Part shown: piece after piece, positions 53,903 through 60,449 of the stretch | Position numbering within the stretch: position 1 is the stretch's first letter | Layout of the letters: the number at the start of each line of letters is the position of its first letter | NCBI RefSeq assembly: GCF_900091955.1 | Contig: NZ_FMDF01000218.1 | Coordinates: forward strand, 1 to 64,000 | Direction: 5' to 3' | Length of the DNA: 64,000 bases | Source of the DNA: Streptomyces sp. Ncost-T10-10d | GTDB taxonomy: Bacteria; Actinomycetota; Actinomycetes; Streptomycetales; Streptomycetaceae | Notes under the pieces: generated by a model | Told to the model about the DNA's origin: nothing | What the model saw: only the letters and a program-made list of their open reading frames with translations | Databases searched by the model: none | Position numbers and translations under genes: made by a program

Positions 53903-55024
53903 GTGCGGATCAGATCCATGAAGCGGCCTGAACGTGTAGCTGTCATCGGAGTTGGCATCCTCGGCTCCTGTGTGGGATGGAACCTGGCTCGGCATGGCGT
54001 CGAAGTGGTTTTCATCGACGAGGGGCAACCGGGCGAAGGCGTCACCAACTGGTCTTTCTCCTGGGTCAACGCCAGCAACAAGACGGTGCGCAGGTCCTAC
54101 TTCGATCTGAACGTCGCGGGCATGGCGGCCTACCGGGAACTCGCCGACGTCATCGGGCCGGACTTGTGGTGGCATCCCGGCGGACATCTGCGCTGGGCGG
54201 ACGAACCGGCGGCGGAGGCGAAACTCCTGGAGACAGCCGAGCTGCTGGCGGGCTGGGACTACCGGGTCGAAGTACGGACGGGGGCCGAGGTACGCCACCT
54301 GGAACCTGCACTAGCCGTACCCGACGAGGTTCCGGTCGCGTTCTATCCCGACGAAGCCTGGGTGCAGGGACGTCATGTAGTGGGCCGCCTGGTCGACCTG
54401 GCTGTCGCAGCTGGGGCCGAGCGCCGGTTCGGCACTGCGGTCCGCGGGATCGGAACCCGTTCCGACGGGGCCGTCCGGACGGTCGTCCTGTCCGACGGAA
54501 GCCAACTGGAGGTCGACGCCATCGTGAACGCGGCAGGCCCCAACGCCTCCCACGTCGCCGGGCTCGTCGCACGGCAGCTGCCGATGCGCTGGGAACCCGG
54601 AGCTGTCACACGGGTCGAGTGCGCCCAGGTCCCGGTTCACCACCCCATGCACGCACCTCACATCGAGATCCGCCCTGACGGAGACACTTCCATGGTTCTC
54701 CACAGCCGCGAGATCGACGCACTCATCGACACCGGCAAAGACTCAGCAGAACTCGGACGACTGCTCCACGAAGTGGCGCAACAAGTCGTTCCCGAACTCG
54801 GCAACGCCCGCATCACCCGGACACGGGTGTCCAACCGTCCGATTCCGGCCGACGGATTCCCCTCGGTGGGAGCAGTGCCGTCCGTGCCGGGCTACTACGA
54901 AGCCGTGACCCACAGCGGCATCACCCTCGGTCCCGTCATCGGCAGGCTGCTCGCCGCAGAGATCCTGAGCGGGAAGAGGGACGAGATGCTTGCGGACTTC
55001 CGCCCGGAGCGGTTCCTCACGTGA
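53903..55024 (+). CDS. FAD-dependent oxidoreductase (DAO/glycine oxidase family)
   Basis: GTG 53903, behind GGGGAGGGGGG, opens a 373-residue protein; ATG 53918 is an alternative. An N-terminal Rossmann site VAVIGVGILGSCVGWNLARHG-type (G-x-G-x-x-G) is followed by a Glu/Asp at strand end (VVFIDEG), a central GG pair in WWHPGGHLRWA and the family VNAAGPNAS block near residue 200. The C-terminus has SVGAVPSVPGYYEAVTHSGITLGP, the second FAD-contact region. Such enzymes oxidise amino acids or small amines. It is cargo with no element-maintenance role apparent. Confidence 0.85.
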   Translation: MRIRSMKRPERVAVIGVGILGSCVGWNLARHGVEVVFIDEGQPGEGVTNWSFSWVNASNKTVRRSYFDLNVAGMAAYRELADVIGPDLWWHPGGHLRWADEPAAEAKLLETAELLAGWDYRVEVRTGAEVRHLEPALAVPDEVPVAFYPDEAWVQGRHVVGRLVDLAVAAGAERRFGTAVRGIGTRSDGAVRTVVLSDGSQLEVDAIVNAAGPNASHVAGLVARQLPMRWEPGAVTRVECAQVPVHHPMHAPHIEIRPDGDTSMVLHSREIDALIDTGKDSAELGRLLHEVAQQVVPELGNARITRTRVSNRPIPADGFPSVGAVPSVPGYYEAVTHSGITLGPVIGRLLAAEILSGKRDEMLADFRPERFLT

Positions 55025-55226
55025 CAGCCCAGACCTATCGTTGATCGGCATATCGCCTACGGGGCGTCGACGGGGGAACTCGGTCGCCGACTGGACGTCT
55101 GGACCCGCTTGAAAGCCCTGGAACCGTGGCAGATTCTGAGCTGCCAAGACACGGCGGCCGGTCACCTCTCCTTCCAGGGGTCATACCCCCTCCCCTTGTG
55201 CTGCCGTGGCCTCTACGCTCCGGCGC

Positions 55227-55499
55227 ATGATCAAGCTGACGTGGGCCCTGGTGGGCGAGCATATGGACGAGTGGACCGGCGACGACGTCACGGAGGGACT
55301 GGCCGTTCTCGAAGCGAAGGTGAGCGCGGGGGTCGACGCGAGCGGGATGCAGGAGAGCGCCGTACGTCAGTGGCGTACGGACTTCCTCACGCCCGTGGTC
55401 GAGTCGCTGCGCGCCGAAGGGATGGGCGCTCTCGCACGGGGCGAGTCGTGGAGCAAGGCGGCCGGTCCGTTCCTGGCGTGCGCGTCGCCGGTCGCCTGA
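55227..55499 (+). CDS. Small hypothetical protein of the element
   Basis: ATG 55227 opens 90 residues, MIKLTWALVGEHMDEWTGDDVTEGLAVLEAKVSAGVDASG..., ending LACASPVA. GTG 55206 is an alternative. It is acidic with two likely amphipathic helices, has no hydrophobic core helix, and shows clear actinobacterial codon bias. No family is recognised. It lies between the oxidoreductase and the small recombinase. Confidence 0.55.
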   Translation: MIKLTWALVGEHMDEWTGDDVTEGLAVLEAKVSAGVDASGMQESAVRQWRTDFLTPVVESLRAEGMGALARGESWSKAAGPFLACASPVA

Positions 55500-55526
55500 C
55501 GTCCTGTTCGCGCCGTCGCGTAAGCG

Positions 55527-55661
55527 TGTCGCGCAAACGGTCGGTTGTGCGACAGTGCGCCACCCTCCTTCCTGTGTCCGGTTCGCCCCTGCCGGACTGT
55601 CGCATAACCCGTCGCGAAAGGTCACGTCCAGGTCTAGCTTTCACGACACGTATGTGCGACA
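55527..55661. promoter_or_regulatory. res-like recombination site and operator of the small recombinase
   Basis: A 28-bp palindromic site (55527-55554) has 12-bp arms TGTCGCGCAAAC and GGTTGTGCGACA around 4 bases. This is the size and form of a resolvase site I. Two further half-sites, TGTCGCATAACC (55598-55609) and TATGTGCGACA (55651-55661), follow, with the last covering the recombinase start codon. That arrangement fits resolution plus autorepression. Confidence 0.72.
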
Positions 55662-56503
55662 GTCCCGGCGTGATCACGAACATCCCGGCCGAACAGGTCG
55701 AGCGCCACGACTGCCCCAAGTGCCAGGCTCCCGCCGGAAGCCCCTGCCGTACGGCTGCGGGCAAGGTGGCGTCCAGCTACCACATCGGGCGCTTCGCCCT
55801 CGTTCCCGCCCTGAAGGCGGAACTCACCGTGAAGACCCCCGCCGACCGCCACCCCGGCAAGAGGTGGACGCAAGGTGCCCCCGCCCCGCAGGCCCCCGAC
55901 GTCGTACCAGGCGCAGCGATCCGGCTGGGGTACGCCCGGACGTCGACCGCCGGCCAGGAACTCCAGTCCCAGCTGGACGCGCTCGCCCGTGCTCACTGCA
56001 CCCGCGTGTTCTCGGAACAGGTCAGCAGCCGTGTGAAGGAACGGCCCGAGCTTTCGAAGGTGCTCACCCTGGCGCGGGAGATCAAGACAGCCGCACCGCA
56101 TCAGCCGGTCATCCTGACCGTGCTGGAAATGAAGCGACTCGCCCGCAGTGCAGCCGAGCTGATGACCCTGTCGTCCACCCTCCAGGCGGACGGCATCCAA
56201 CTCGAACTCCTCTCCGGCCCGCTTCAGGGGGTCTACGACCCGCACGGCGCGGGAGCCATCGTCTTCGCCGTGCTCGCCGTCAGTGCGGAGGTGGAGAGGG
56301 AGGGTATCCGCGAGAAGACCATGGAAGGGCTCGAAGCCGCCGCCCGTAAGGGCAACGTGGGCGGACGCCCATCCGTCATGGACGACGACAAGCTAGCCGT
56401 GGCCCGCGCCCGGCACGCCAAGGGCGAAAGCGTCACATCGATCGCTAAGGGCTTGGGAGTTCACCGGGCCACCCTGTACCGCCACCTGGCGGAAAGCGCC
56501 TGA
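55652..56503 (+). CDS. Small serine recombinase with N-terminal zinc-binding-like extension
   Basis: ATG 55652 gives a 283-residue protein (MCDSPGVITNIPAEQVERHD); GTG 55670 is an alternative. An N-terminal Cys/His block, CPKCQAPAGSPCRTAAGKVASSYHIGRF, precedes the resolvase domain. It may bind zinc. The resolvase domain has YARTSTAGQELQSQLDAL (catalytic Ser in TST), LTVLEMKRLARSAAELM, and EVEREGIREKTMEGLEAAARKGNVGGRP. A C-terminal HTH (SVTSIAKGLGVHRATLYRHL) completes a Tn3-type layout. It may resolve element multimers or switch DNA segments. The upstream palindromes are the probable target. Confidence 0.85.
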   Translation: MCDSPGVITNIPAEQVERHDCPKCQAPAGSPCRTAAGKVASSYHIGRFALVPALKAELTVKTPADRHPGKRWTQGAPAPQAPDVVPGAAIRLGYARTSTAGQELQSQLDALARAHCTRVFSEQVSSRVKERPELSKVLTLAREIKTAAPHQPVILTVLEMKRLARSAAELMTLSSTLQADGIQLELLSGPLQGVYDPHGAGAIVFAVLAVSAEVEREGIREKTMEGLEAAARKGNVGGRPSVMDDDKLAVARARHAKGESVTSIAKGLGVHRATLYRHLAESA

Positions 56504-56574
56504 GGCGGGTGCAAAGACGTTCTGATGGACCCCTGGCGTACGCGTCGGGGGCATTGTCATGCCAGGCATGGGAA

Positions 56575-56609
56575 AGCCCCTGCCAGCCACGGGGCGACTG
56601 ACAGGGGCT
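56575..56609. terminator. Terminator after the small recombinase
   Basis: AGCCCCTGCCAG (56575-56586) and CTGACAGGGGCT (56598-56609) form a 12-bp stem with one mismatch. Between convergent genes. The rest of 56504-56803 shows no gene. Confidence 0.8.
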
Positions 56610-56803
56610 CTTGTCCCTCACCGCACACCGGACGGTGGTACGGCACCCCGCATACGAGGGCGGACCGGGGCGAGAGCCTGAGCACGTCAGCTCAGCCGGA
56701 GACACGTCCTGTCTCCTGCTCAGGGCTTGTCCGGTCGGGGGACAACTGGCCTGCCCCTACCGTCTCGCGCCGCTGCGATCACGGGAAGGGCAGGAGTTCG
56801 GCG

Positions 56804-57031
56804 TCACTCCGTCCGCACCACCAGGGCGAACGACGTGCAGACCCGCCGGAAGGACGTGTGTCCCGTCCGGCCGGTGTGACTCATGCACTCCACGTCCACC
56901 GCCGCGCCGTCCGGCGACGCGTTCGCCGTCCACTCGCAGGGGTACGCCAGGCACTCCGCTTCAAACGTGACGTCCGTGTCCGGGTGCTGGGTGATCCGGT
57001 GCTTCACGTAGCGCAGGATGGTACGGCTCAC
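56804..57031 (-). CDS. DUF7848-family small protein
   Basis: GTG 57031 opens 75 residues, VSRTILRYVKHRITQHPDTDVTFEAECLAYPCEWTANASPDGAAVDVECMSHTGRTGHTSFRRVCTSFALVV. The V-x-R-x-V, C-x5-C, and C-x-x-H-x-GRTGH pattern matches the DUF7848 group of Streptomyces, with a probable zinc site. Its start overlaps the upstream gene by four bases (GTGA), so the two are coupled. Confidence 0.75.
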   Translation of the reverse strand: MSRTILRYVKHRITQHPDTDVTFEAECLAYPCEWTANASPDGAAVDVECMSHTGRTGHTSFRRVCTSFALVVRTE

Positions 57032-57231
57032 CGTTGCCCCCGTGTCCGGTGCGGATGGTTGCGGATCTCCACGTCCGCATCCGTCGCGGCCGACAGATCG
57101 CCCCGGTCCCTGGCAGCCTGCCTCTGTGCGGCCAGTGCGGTGCACACCCCGCAGTCCGGTGCGGGTGCGGGTGGAGTCCGGGGCAGGGACAGATGTACCG
57201 GCCCGTTCATCGTCGTTCTCGGATTGCTCAC
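57028..57231 (-). CDS. Small hypothetical protein paired with the DUF7848 gene
   Basis: GTG 57231 opens 67 residues (VSNPRTTMNGPVHLSLPRTPPAPAPDCGVCTALAAQRQAARDRGDLSAATDADVEIRNHPH). The C-G-V-C pair and the DADVEIRNH end are typical of small Streptomyces proteins found upstream of DUF7848 genes. No function is known. It lies 96 bases after the XRE gene on the same strand. Confidence 0.65.
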   Translation of the reverse strand: MSNPRTTMNGPVHLSLPRTPPAPAPDCGVCTALAAQRQAARDRGDLSAATDADVEIRNHPHRTRGQR

Positions 57232-57326
57232 GCTTGCCGCCTCCCCGACCGAATGCCCTGAGCGAGCAACCAGTTTCAGCTGGAGAGCCGAAGTGGCCCA
57301 CTTTTATTGGTGTTGTCGGGTAAAGA

Positions 57327-58145
57327 TCACGCCCATTCCGCAAGGAGCGCCCGGCATTCGTCGCCCCATACCGCGTATCCCTCGTACCGCTGGAAATCCT
57401 CCCGGTACGCACTCACGTCTCGGTGGTCCCGGAGTATCAGCGCCCCGGTTCCCGTCTCCACGGTGGCCAGACGGCGGTCATAGACCGTGAACGTATTGAG
57501 GGGGCGCTCCGGGATGTGTCCGCCGAGGGGAATCACACCGAGGCGCACGTTCGGAATCCGGGAGACGGACACCAACCGGTCCAGCTGCATGGCCATCTCG
57601 ATGGGCGGAAGCAACGGCCACCGTGCGGCCTGCTCCGTGAGCAGGAACGTGAACCGCTTCTCCGGATTGACCAGGACGCTCTGCCGCTCAAGCTTCTTCG
57701 CGATGGTCTTGGACTGGTCTCCAGGAACGTCGGCGATGCTCGCGCGTACGTACTCAGGGGTGGCGAGCAGGCCGGTAATCATGGAGAGCAGGAAGTAACG
57801 GAACTCCGTGGACACCGCCTCCAGGCGGGCAAGTTCGTTCTGTTTCTTGTCCAGGCCCCGACGGCGTGAGTTCCAGTGGTCCTGCCACTCGGTGTTCGCG
57901 GACCGGGCGAGAGCCAGGATCTCCGCCGCCAACGCCCCTTCCGCCCCGAGGGCGTCCAGGATCAGCTCGACGTCGACCAGGGCAGGGGTCAGCTTTCCGC
58001 TCTCGATGTTGCTGACCTTGGTCTGGCTCATGTTGCAATGCCTGGCGAGCCGGACCTGCGTCCATCCGGCTCGCTTCCGCTCTTCTTTCAGTGCCGCAGC
58101 CAGGTCCGATCTGGACTGGCCAAGGGCCGCCGGCTCAAAGGTCAA
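57327..58145 (-). CDS. XRE-family regulator with DUF5753 (element-borne)
   Basis: This 272-residue protein has an N-terminal helix-turn-helix (LKEERKRAGWTQVRLARHCNMSQTKVSNIESGKLTP) followed by DUF5753 (STEFRYFLLSMITGLLATPEYVRASI and GVIPLGGHIPERPLNTFTVYD). It is the third gene of a leftward operon after a small conserved protein and a DUF6879 protein. Its start overlaps the DUF6879 gene by 11 bases. Such trios replace the XRE/DUF397 pair as developmental switches. Confidence 0.88.
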   Translation of the reverse strand: MTFEPAALGQSRSDLAAALKEERKRAGWTQVRLARHCNMSQTKVSNIESGKLTPALVDVELILDALGAEGALAAEILALARSANTEWQDHWNSRRRGLDKKQNELARLEAVSTEFRYFLLSMITGLLATPEYVRASIADVPGDQSKTIAKKLERQSVLVNPEKRFTFLLTEQAARWPLLPPIEMAMQLDRLVSVSRIPNVRLGVIPLGGHIPERPLNTFTVYDRRLATVETGTGALILRDHRDVSAYREDFQRYEGYAVWGDECRALLAEWA

Positions 58146-58659
58146 GGTCCTTCACGTACTCCTCGAAGGGGACCGACTCCTCGACCGCGATTCGCTGGAA
58201 CTCGATGAACGGTTCCACCTCTCCCACATGCACTTCCCGGCTGATCTGCCTGCCGTCCGGGTGGTAGTTCATGAGCACCACTTCGGAGTGGTCGAACATC
58301 CAGAAGTCCTGCGCCCCAGCCAGGGGGTTGGGCCGGTCCGTGACATCGAGAATGCGGATCTGTTCCCCGGCCATGGCATGGGCCCTGTAGTAGTGATGAA
58401 ACTCGAACCGCAGATACTCGGACAGCGGACGGGTGACGACGTGGACACGTCCTTGCACCCGCCCCTCGGCGGCCTGACGGCGAAGCCGGTCGATGTACTC
58501 GTTGGCCACGGTCGCGGGATCGATCCGAACGCCCGCCCTGAACGCAGCGAACTCCTCTTCCTCCTGCGGCATGAGGTACTGCGGCAACGTCTCCAAGCGC
58601 CACGCCTCCCGCGCGAAGCGCTCGAACCGGACCGCCCACTCCTCACCAGCCAAGAGCAC
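58135..58659 (-). CDS. DUF6879-family protein
   Basis: This 174-residue protein fits DUF6879 (EEWAVRFERFAREAWRLETLPQYLMPQEEEEFAAFRAG and FEFHHYYRAHAMAGEQIRILDVTDRPNPLAGAQDFWMFD). Family members accompany DUF5753 XRE regulators and are thought to act with them. It overlaps the genes on both sides by 11-17 bases, indicating tight coupling. Confidence 0.82.
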   Translation of the reverse strand: MLLAGEEWAVRFERFAREAWRLETLPQYLMPQEEEEFAAFRAGVRIDPATVANEYIDRLRRQAAEGRVQGRVHVVTRPLSEYLRFEFHHYYRAHAMAGEQIRILDVTDRPNPLAGAQDFWMFDHSEVVLMNYHPDGRQISREVHVGEVEPFIEFQRIAVEESVPFEEYVKDLDL

Positions 58660-58849
58660 GGAACGCCTCCCTCAACGTCTCCTCCGGGATCTCCACGAGC
58701 CCTTCCCCCTCCGGGGCAGCGAACACGTCGGACACATCACCCTGGACGACGAACGAGCCGGACGCGGTCCGGTAGACGTTCGGGCAGTCGTCCTTGCCGC
58801 ACTCCCCGCTCCCGTTGCCGGTCAGCCGGGTCAGTTCCTCACGAGCCAT
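58643..58849 (-). CDS. Small protein leading the XRE/DUF6879 operon
   Basis: ATG 58849 after CAGGGGG opens 68 residues (MAREELTRLTGNGSGECGKDDCPNVYRTASGSFVVQGDVSD). The C-x4-C-PNVY-x-T-x-x-GS-x-VVQG pattern recurs in Streptomyces genes just before DUF6879 and XRE genes. The two Cys might bind metal. Likely the small antagonist of the operon. Confidence 0.78.
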   Translation of the reverse strand: MAREELTRLTGNGSGECGKDDCPNVYRTASGSFVVQGDVSDVFAAPEGEGLVEIPEETLREAFRALGW

Positions 58850-58948
58850 GATGAAACCCCCTGTCCCGCGCGCCCCCTCGCAGGACGGCAACACGACCGT
58901 ACGGAGGGGGTGCCATCACCGTCTATGCGCTCACACCAATATTCGCGA

Positions 58949-58960
58949 TGTCGCATAAAC
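58949..58960. promoter_or_regulatory. Outlying res-like half-site
   Basis: TGTCGCATAAAC matches the half-site consensus found at 55527-55661, about 3.4 kb away. It is next to the cargo AKR and lacks a clear inverted partner. It may be a distant binding site for the small recombinase or chance. Confidence 0.4.
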
Positions 58961-59012
58961 AGGGACGGCCGACCGAGCGGCTCTTGCCTGGAGTGAGCTC
59001 AAAGCAGTTGGC

Positions 59013-60011
59013 TTGTGCTTCATGAAGTACACACAGCTCGGACGCACCGGACTCAAGGTCAGCCGCCTCGTCCTCGGGACGATGAACTTCGGCCCGCAGA
59101 CCGACGAGTCCACCAGCCACGGCATCCTGGATGCCGCAATCGATGCAGGTCTGAACTTCGTAGATACCGCGAATGTGTATGGCTGGGGCGAGAACAAGGG
59201 CCGCACCGAGGAAATCATCGGGACCTGGTTCGCCAAGGGCGCGGAGCGCCGCGACAAGACGGTCCTGGCCACCAAGGTCTACGGCGGGATGGCCGGTGAC
59301 GGCGAGCCCTGGCCCAACCACGACCGGCTCTCCGCGCTCAACATCAAGCGCGCCGTCGAGGCTTCGCTGAAGCGCCTGCAGACGGACTACATCGACCTGT
59401 ACCAGTTCCACCACATCGACCGGCGGACGCCGTTCGACGAGATCTGGCAGGCCATCGACGTACTGATCAAGGAAGGGAAGATCCTCTACGCCGGGTCCTC
59501 CAACTTCCCCGGCTACAAGATCGCCCAGGCGAACGAGGCGGCCGCCCGCAAGGGCATGGTCGGTCTCGTCTCCGAGCAGTGCCTCTACAACCTCGCGGAG
59601 CGCCGCGCCGAGATGGAGGTCATCCCGGCCGCCCAGGAGTACGGCCTCGGGGTCATCCCGTGGTCGCCGCTGCACGGCGGTCTGCTCGGCGGCGTCATCA
59701 AGAAGGAGTCCGAGGGCAAGCGGCGCACTGCCGGCCGCTCGGCCGACGCCCTGAAGAACACCGAGGTCCGCGAGCAGGTCCAGGCGTACGAGAACCTCCT
59801 CGACAAGCACGGCCTGGAACCCGGCGAGGCCGCCCTCGCCTGGCTCCTCACCCGCCCCGGCGTCACCGGCCCGATCGTCGGCCCGCGCACCCAGGAACAG
59901 CTGGAGAGTGCGTTGCGGGCGCTGGAACTGGAGCTGTCGGAGGAGGTCCTGACCGGGCTCGACGAGATCTTCCCGGGTCCAGGGCCGTCCCCGGAGGCAT
60001 TCGCCTGGTGA
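59013..60011 (+). CDS. Intact aldo/keto reductase carried by the element
   Basis: This 332-residue AKR (MKYTQLGRTGLKVSRLVLGTMNFGPQTDESTSHG...) is very similar to the host AKR the element splits. The catalytic tetrad region is complete: DTANVYG (Asp, Tyr), a Lys in TKVYGG and a His in YQFHHID. The first ~40 coding bases after codon 6 are identical to the host copy, and about 40 upstream bases are also similar, including GTTGGCTTG just before the start. Around the attB-equivalent (59130-59180) nine of 17 codons end in A or T. It is transcribed opposite to the host gene. Confidence 0.92.
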   Translation: MCFMKYTQLGRTGLKVSRLVLGTMNFGPQTDESTSHGILDAAIDAGLNFVDTANVYGWGENKGRTEEIIGTWFAKGAERRDKTVLATKVYGGMAGDGEPWPNHDRLSALNIKRAVEASLKRLQTDYIDLYQFHHIDRRTPFDEIWQAIDVLIKEGKILYAGSSNFPGYKIAQANEAAARKGMVGLVSEQCLYNLAERRAEMEVIPAAQEYGLGVIPWSPLHGGLLGGVIKKESEGKRRTAGRSADALKNTEVREQVQAYENLLDKHGLEPGEAALAWLLTRPGVTGPIVGPRTQEQLESALRALELELSEEVLTGLDEIFPGPGPSPEAFAW

Positions 60012-60033
60012 AGCAGGGAAGCTAAAAGAAGGA

Positions 60034-60075
60034 CCGCTGCCTTCCGCCTGCCCCAAGGGCAGTGTGAGGCAGCGG
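60034..60075 (+). terminator. Terminator of the cargo AKR
   Basis: CCGCTGCCT (60034-60042) and AGGCAGCGG (60067-60075) are perfect 9-bp arms with a smaller nested stem (TGCCC/GGGCA), just after the AKR stop. Confidence 0.8.
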
Positions 60076-60139
60076 CCCAACTGCGCTCATAGGCAGGCGC
60101 CCAGCCAAGACGACACTGTCCGCAAGCGAACTTGCAGAC

Positions 60140-60172
60140 TGGCGTCAAAGTTGAATCTTGGAAGTGTCGAAG
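60140..60172. other. attR: element arm and core repeat
   Basis: The arm TGGCGTCAAA (60140-60149) is an exact inverse of the attL arm. The core GTGTCGAAG lies at 60164-60172, continuous with host AKR sequence to the right. Joined with attL it rebuilds a 50-bp attP. Confidence 0.85.
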
Positions 60173-60309
60173 AAGTTCAGGCCCGTGTCCAGCGCCGCGT
60201 CCATGATGGCGTGGCTGTCCACCTCATTGGTCTGCGGGCCGAAGTTCATGGTGTCGAGGACGAGGCGGCTGACCTTGAGTCCGGTGCGTCCGAGCTGCGT
60301 GTACTCCAT
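60164..60309 (-). pseudogene. Aldo/keto reductase, 5' part of the gene split by the element
   Basis: ATG 60309 opens MEYTQLGRTGLKVSRLVLDTMNFGPQTNEVDSHAIMDAALDTGLNFFDT, the first strand-helix of an AKR, and reaches the element at the core. It then runs five codons into the element (SKIQL) and stops at 60145. It is the missing N-terminus of 50112-50970. Confidence 0.9.
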
Positions 60310-60363
60310 GGGCACCAAGCCAACGCCTTCGAGTCCGCTCGAAGCAAGGGTGACCCCGAACGC

Positions 60364-60396
60364 GCCCTGCCCCCGGCGGAGTGCCGGGGGCAGGGC
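60364..60396 (-). terminator. Perfect 14-bp hairpin upstream of the split AKR gene
   Basis: GCCCTGCCCCCGGC (60364-60377) and GCCGGGGGCAGGGC (60383-60396) pair perfectly around GGAGT. It lies after the stop of the amidase gene and before the AKR start, and so should end amidase transcripts. Confidence 0.85.
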
Positions 60397-60397
60397 G

Positions 60398-60436
60398 TTA
60401 CGCGAATGCCTTACGCGAATGCCTTACGCGAATGCT
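60398..60436. repeat. Three tandem 13-bp direct repeats
   Basis: TTACGCGAATGCC is repeated at 60398-60410, 60411-60423 and 60424-60436 (last base changed). The repeats lie between the amidase stop and the terminator. They could be slipped-strand duplications or a binding-site array. Confidence 0.75.
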
Positions 60437-60449
60437 TCGGCCGCTTCGG

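Larger units (their letters stand above)
50962..60172. mobile_element. 9.2-kb integrative element with large serine integrase, inserted in an AKR gene
   Basis: The two halves of one AKR gene flank this segment in the same orientation. The 9-bp direct repeat GTGTCGAAG at 50962-50970 and 60164-60172 marks the crossover. Rejoining the halves at that repeat regenerates a continuous frame (GLNFFDTANVYGWG). The integrase gene is 84 bases inside the left end. Cargo includes a spare AKR, an FAD oxidoreductase, a small serine recombinase, and two regulatory operons. No relaxase, FtsK-type translocase or capsid genes are seen. Whether it self-transfers is therefore unclear. Confidence 0.9.
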
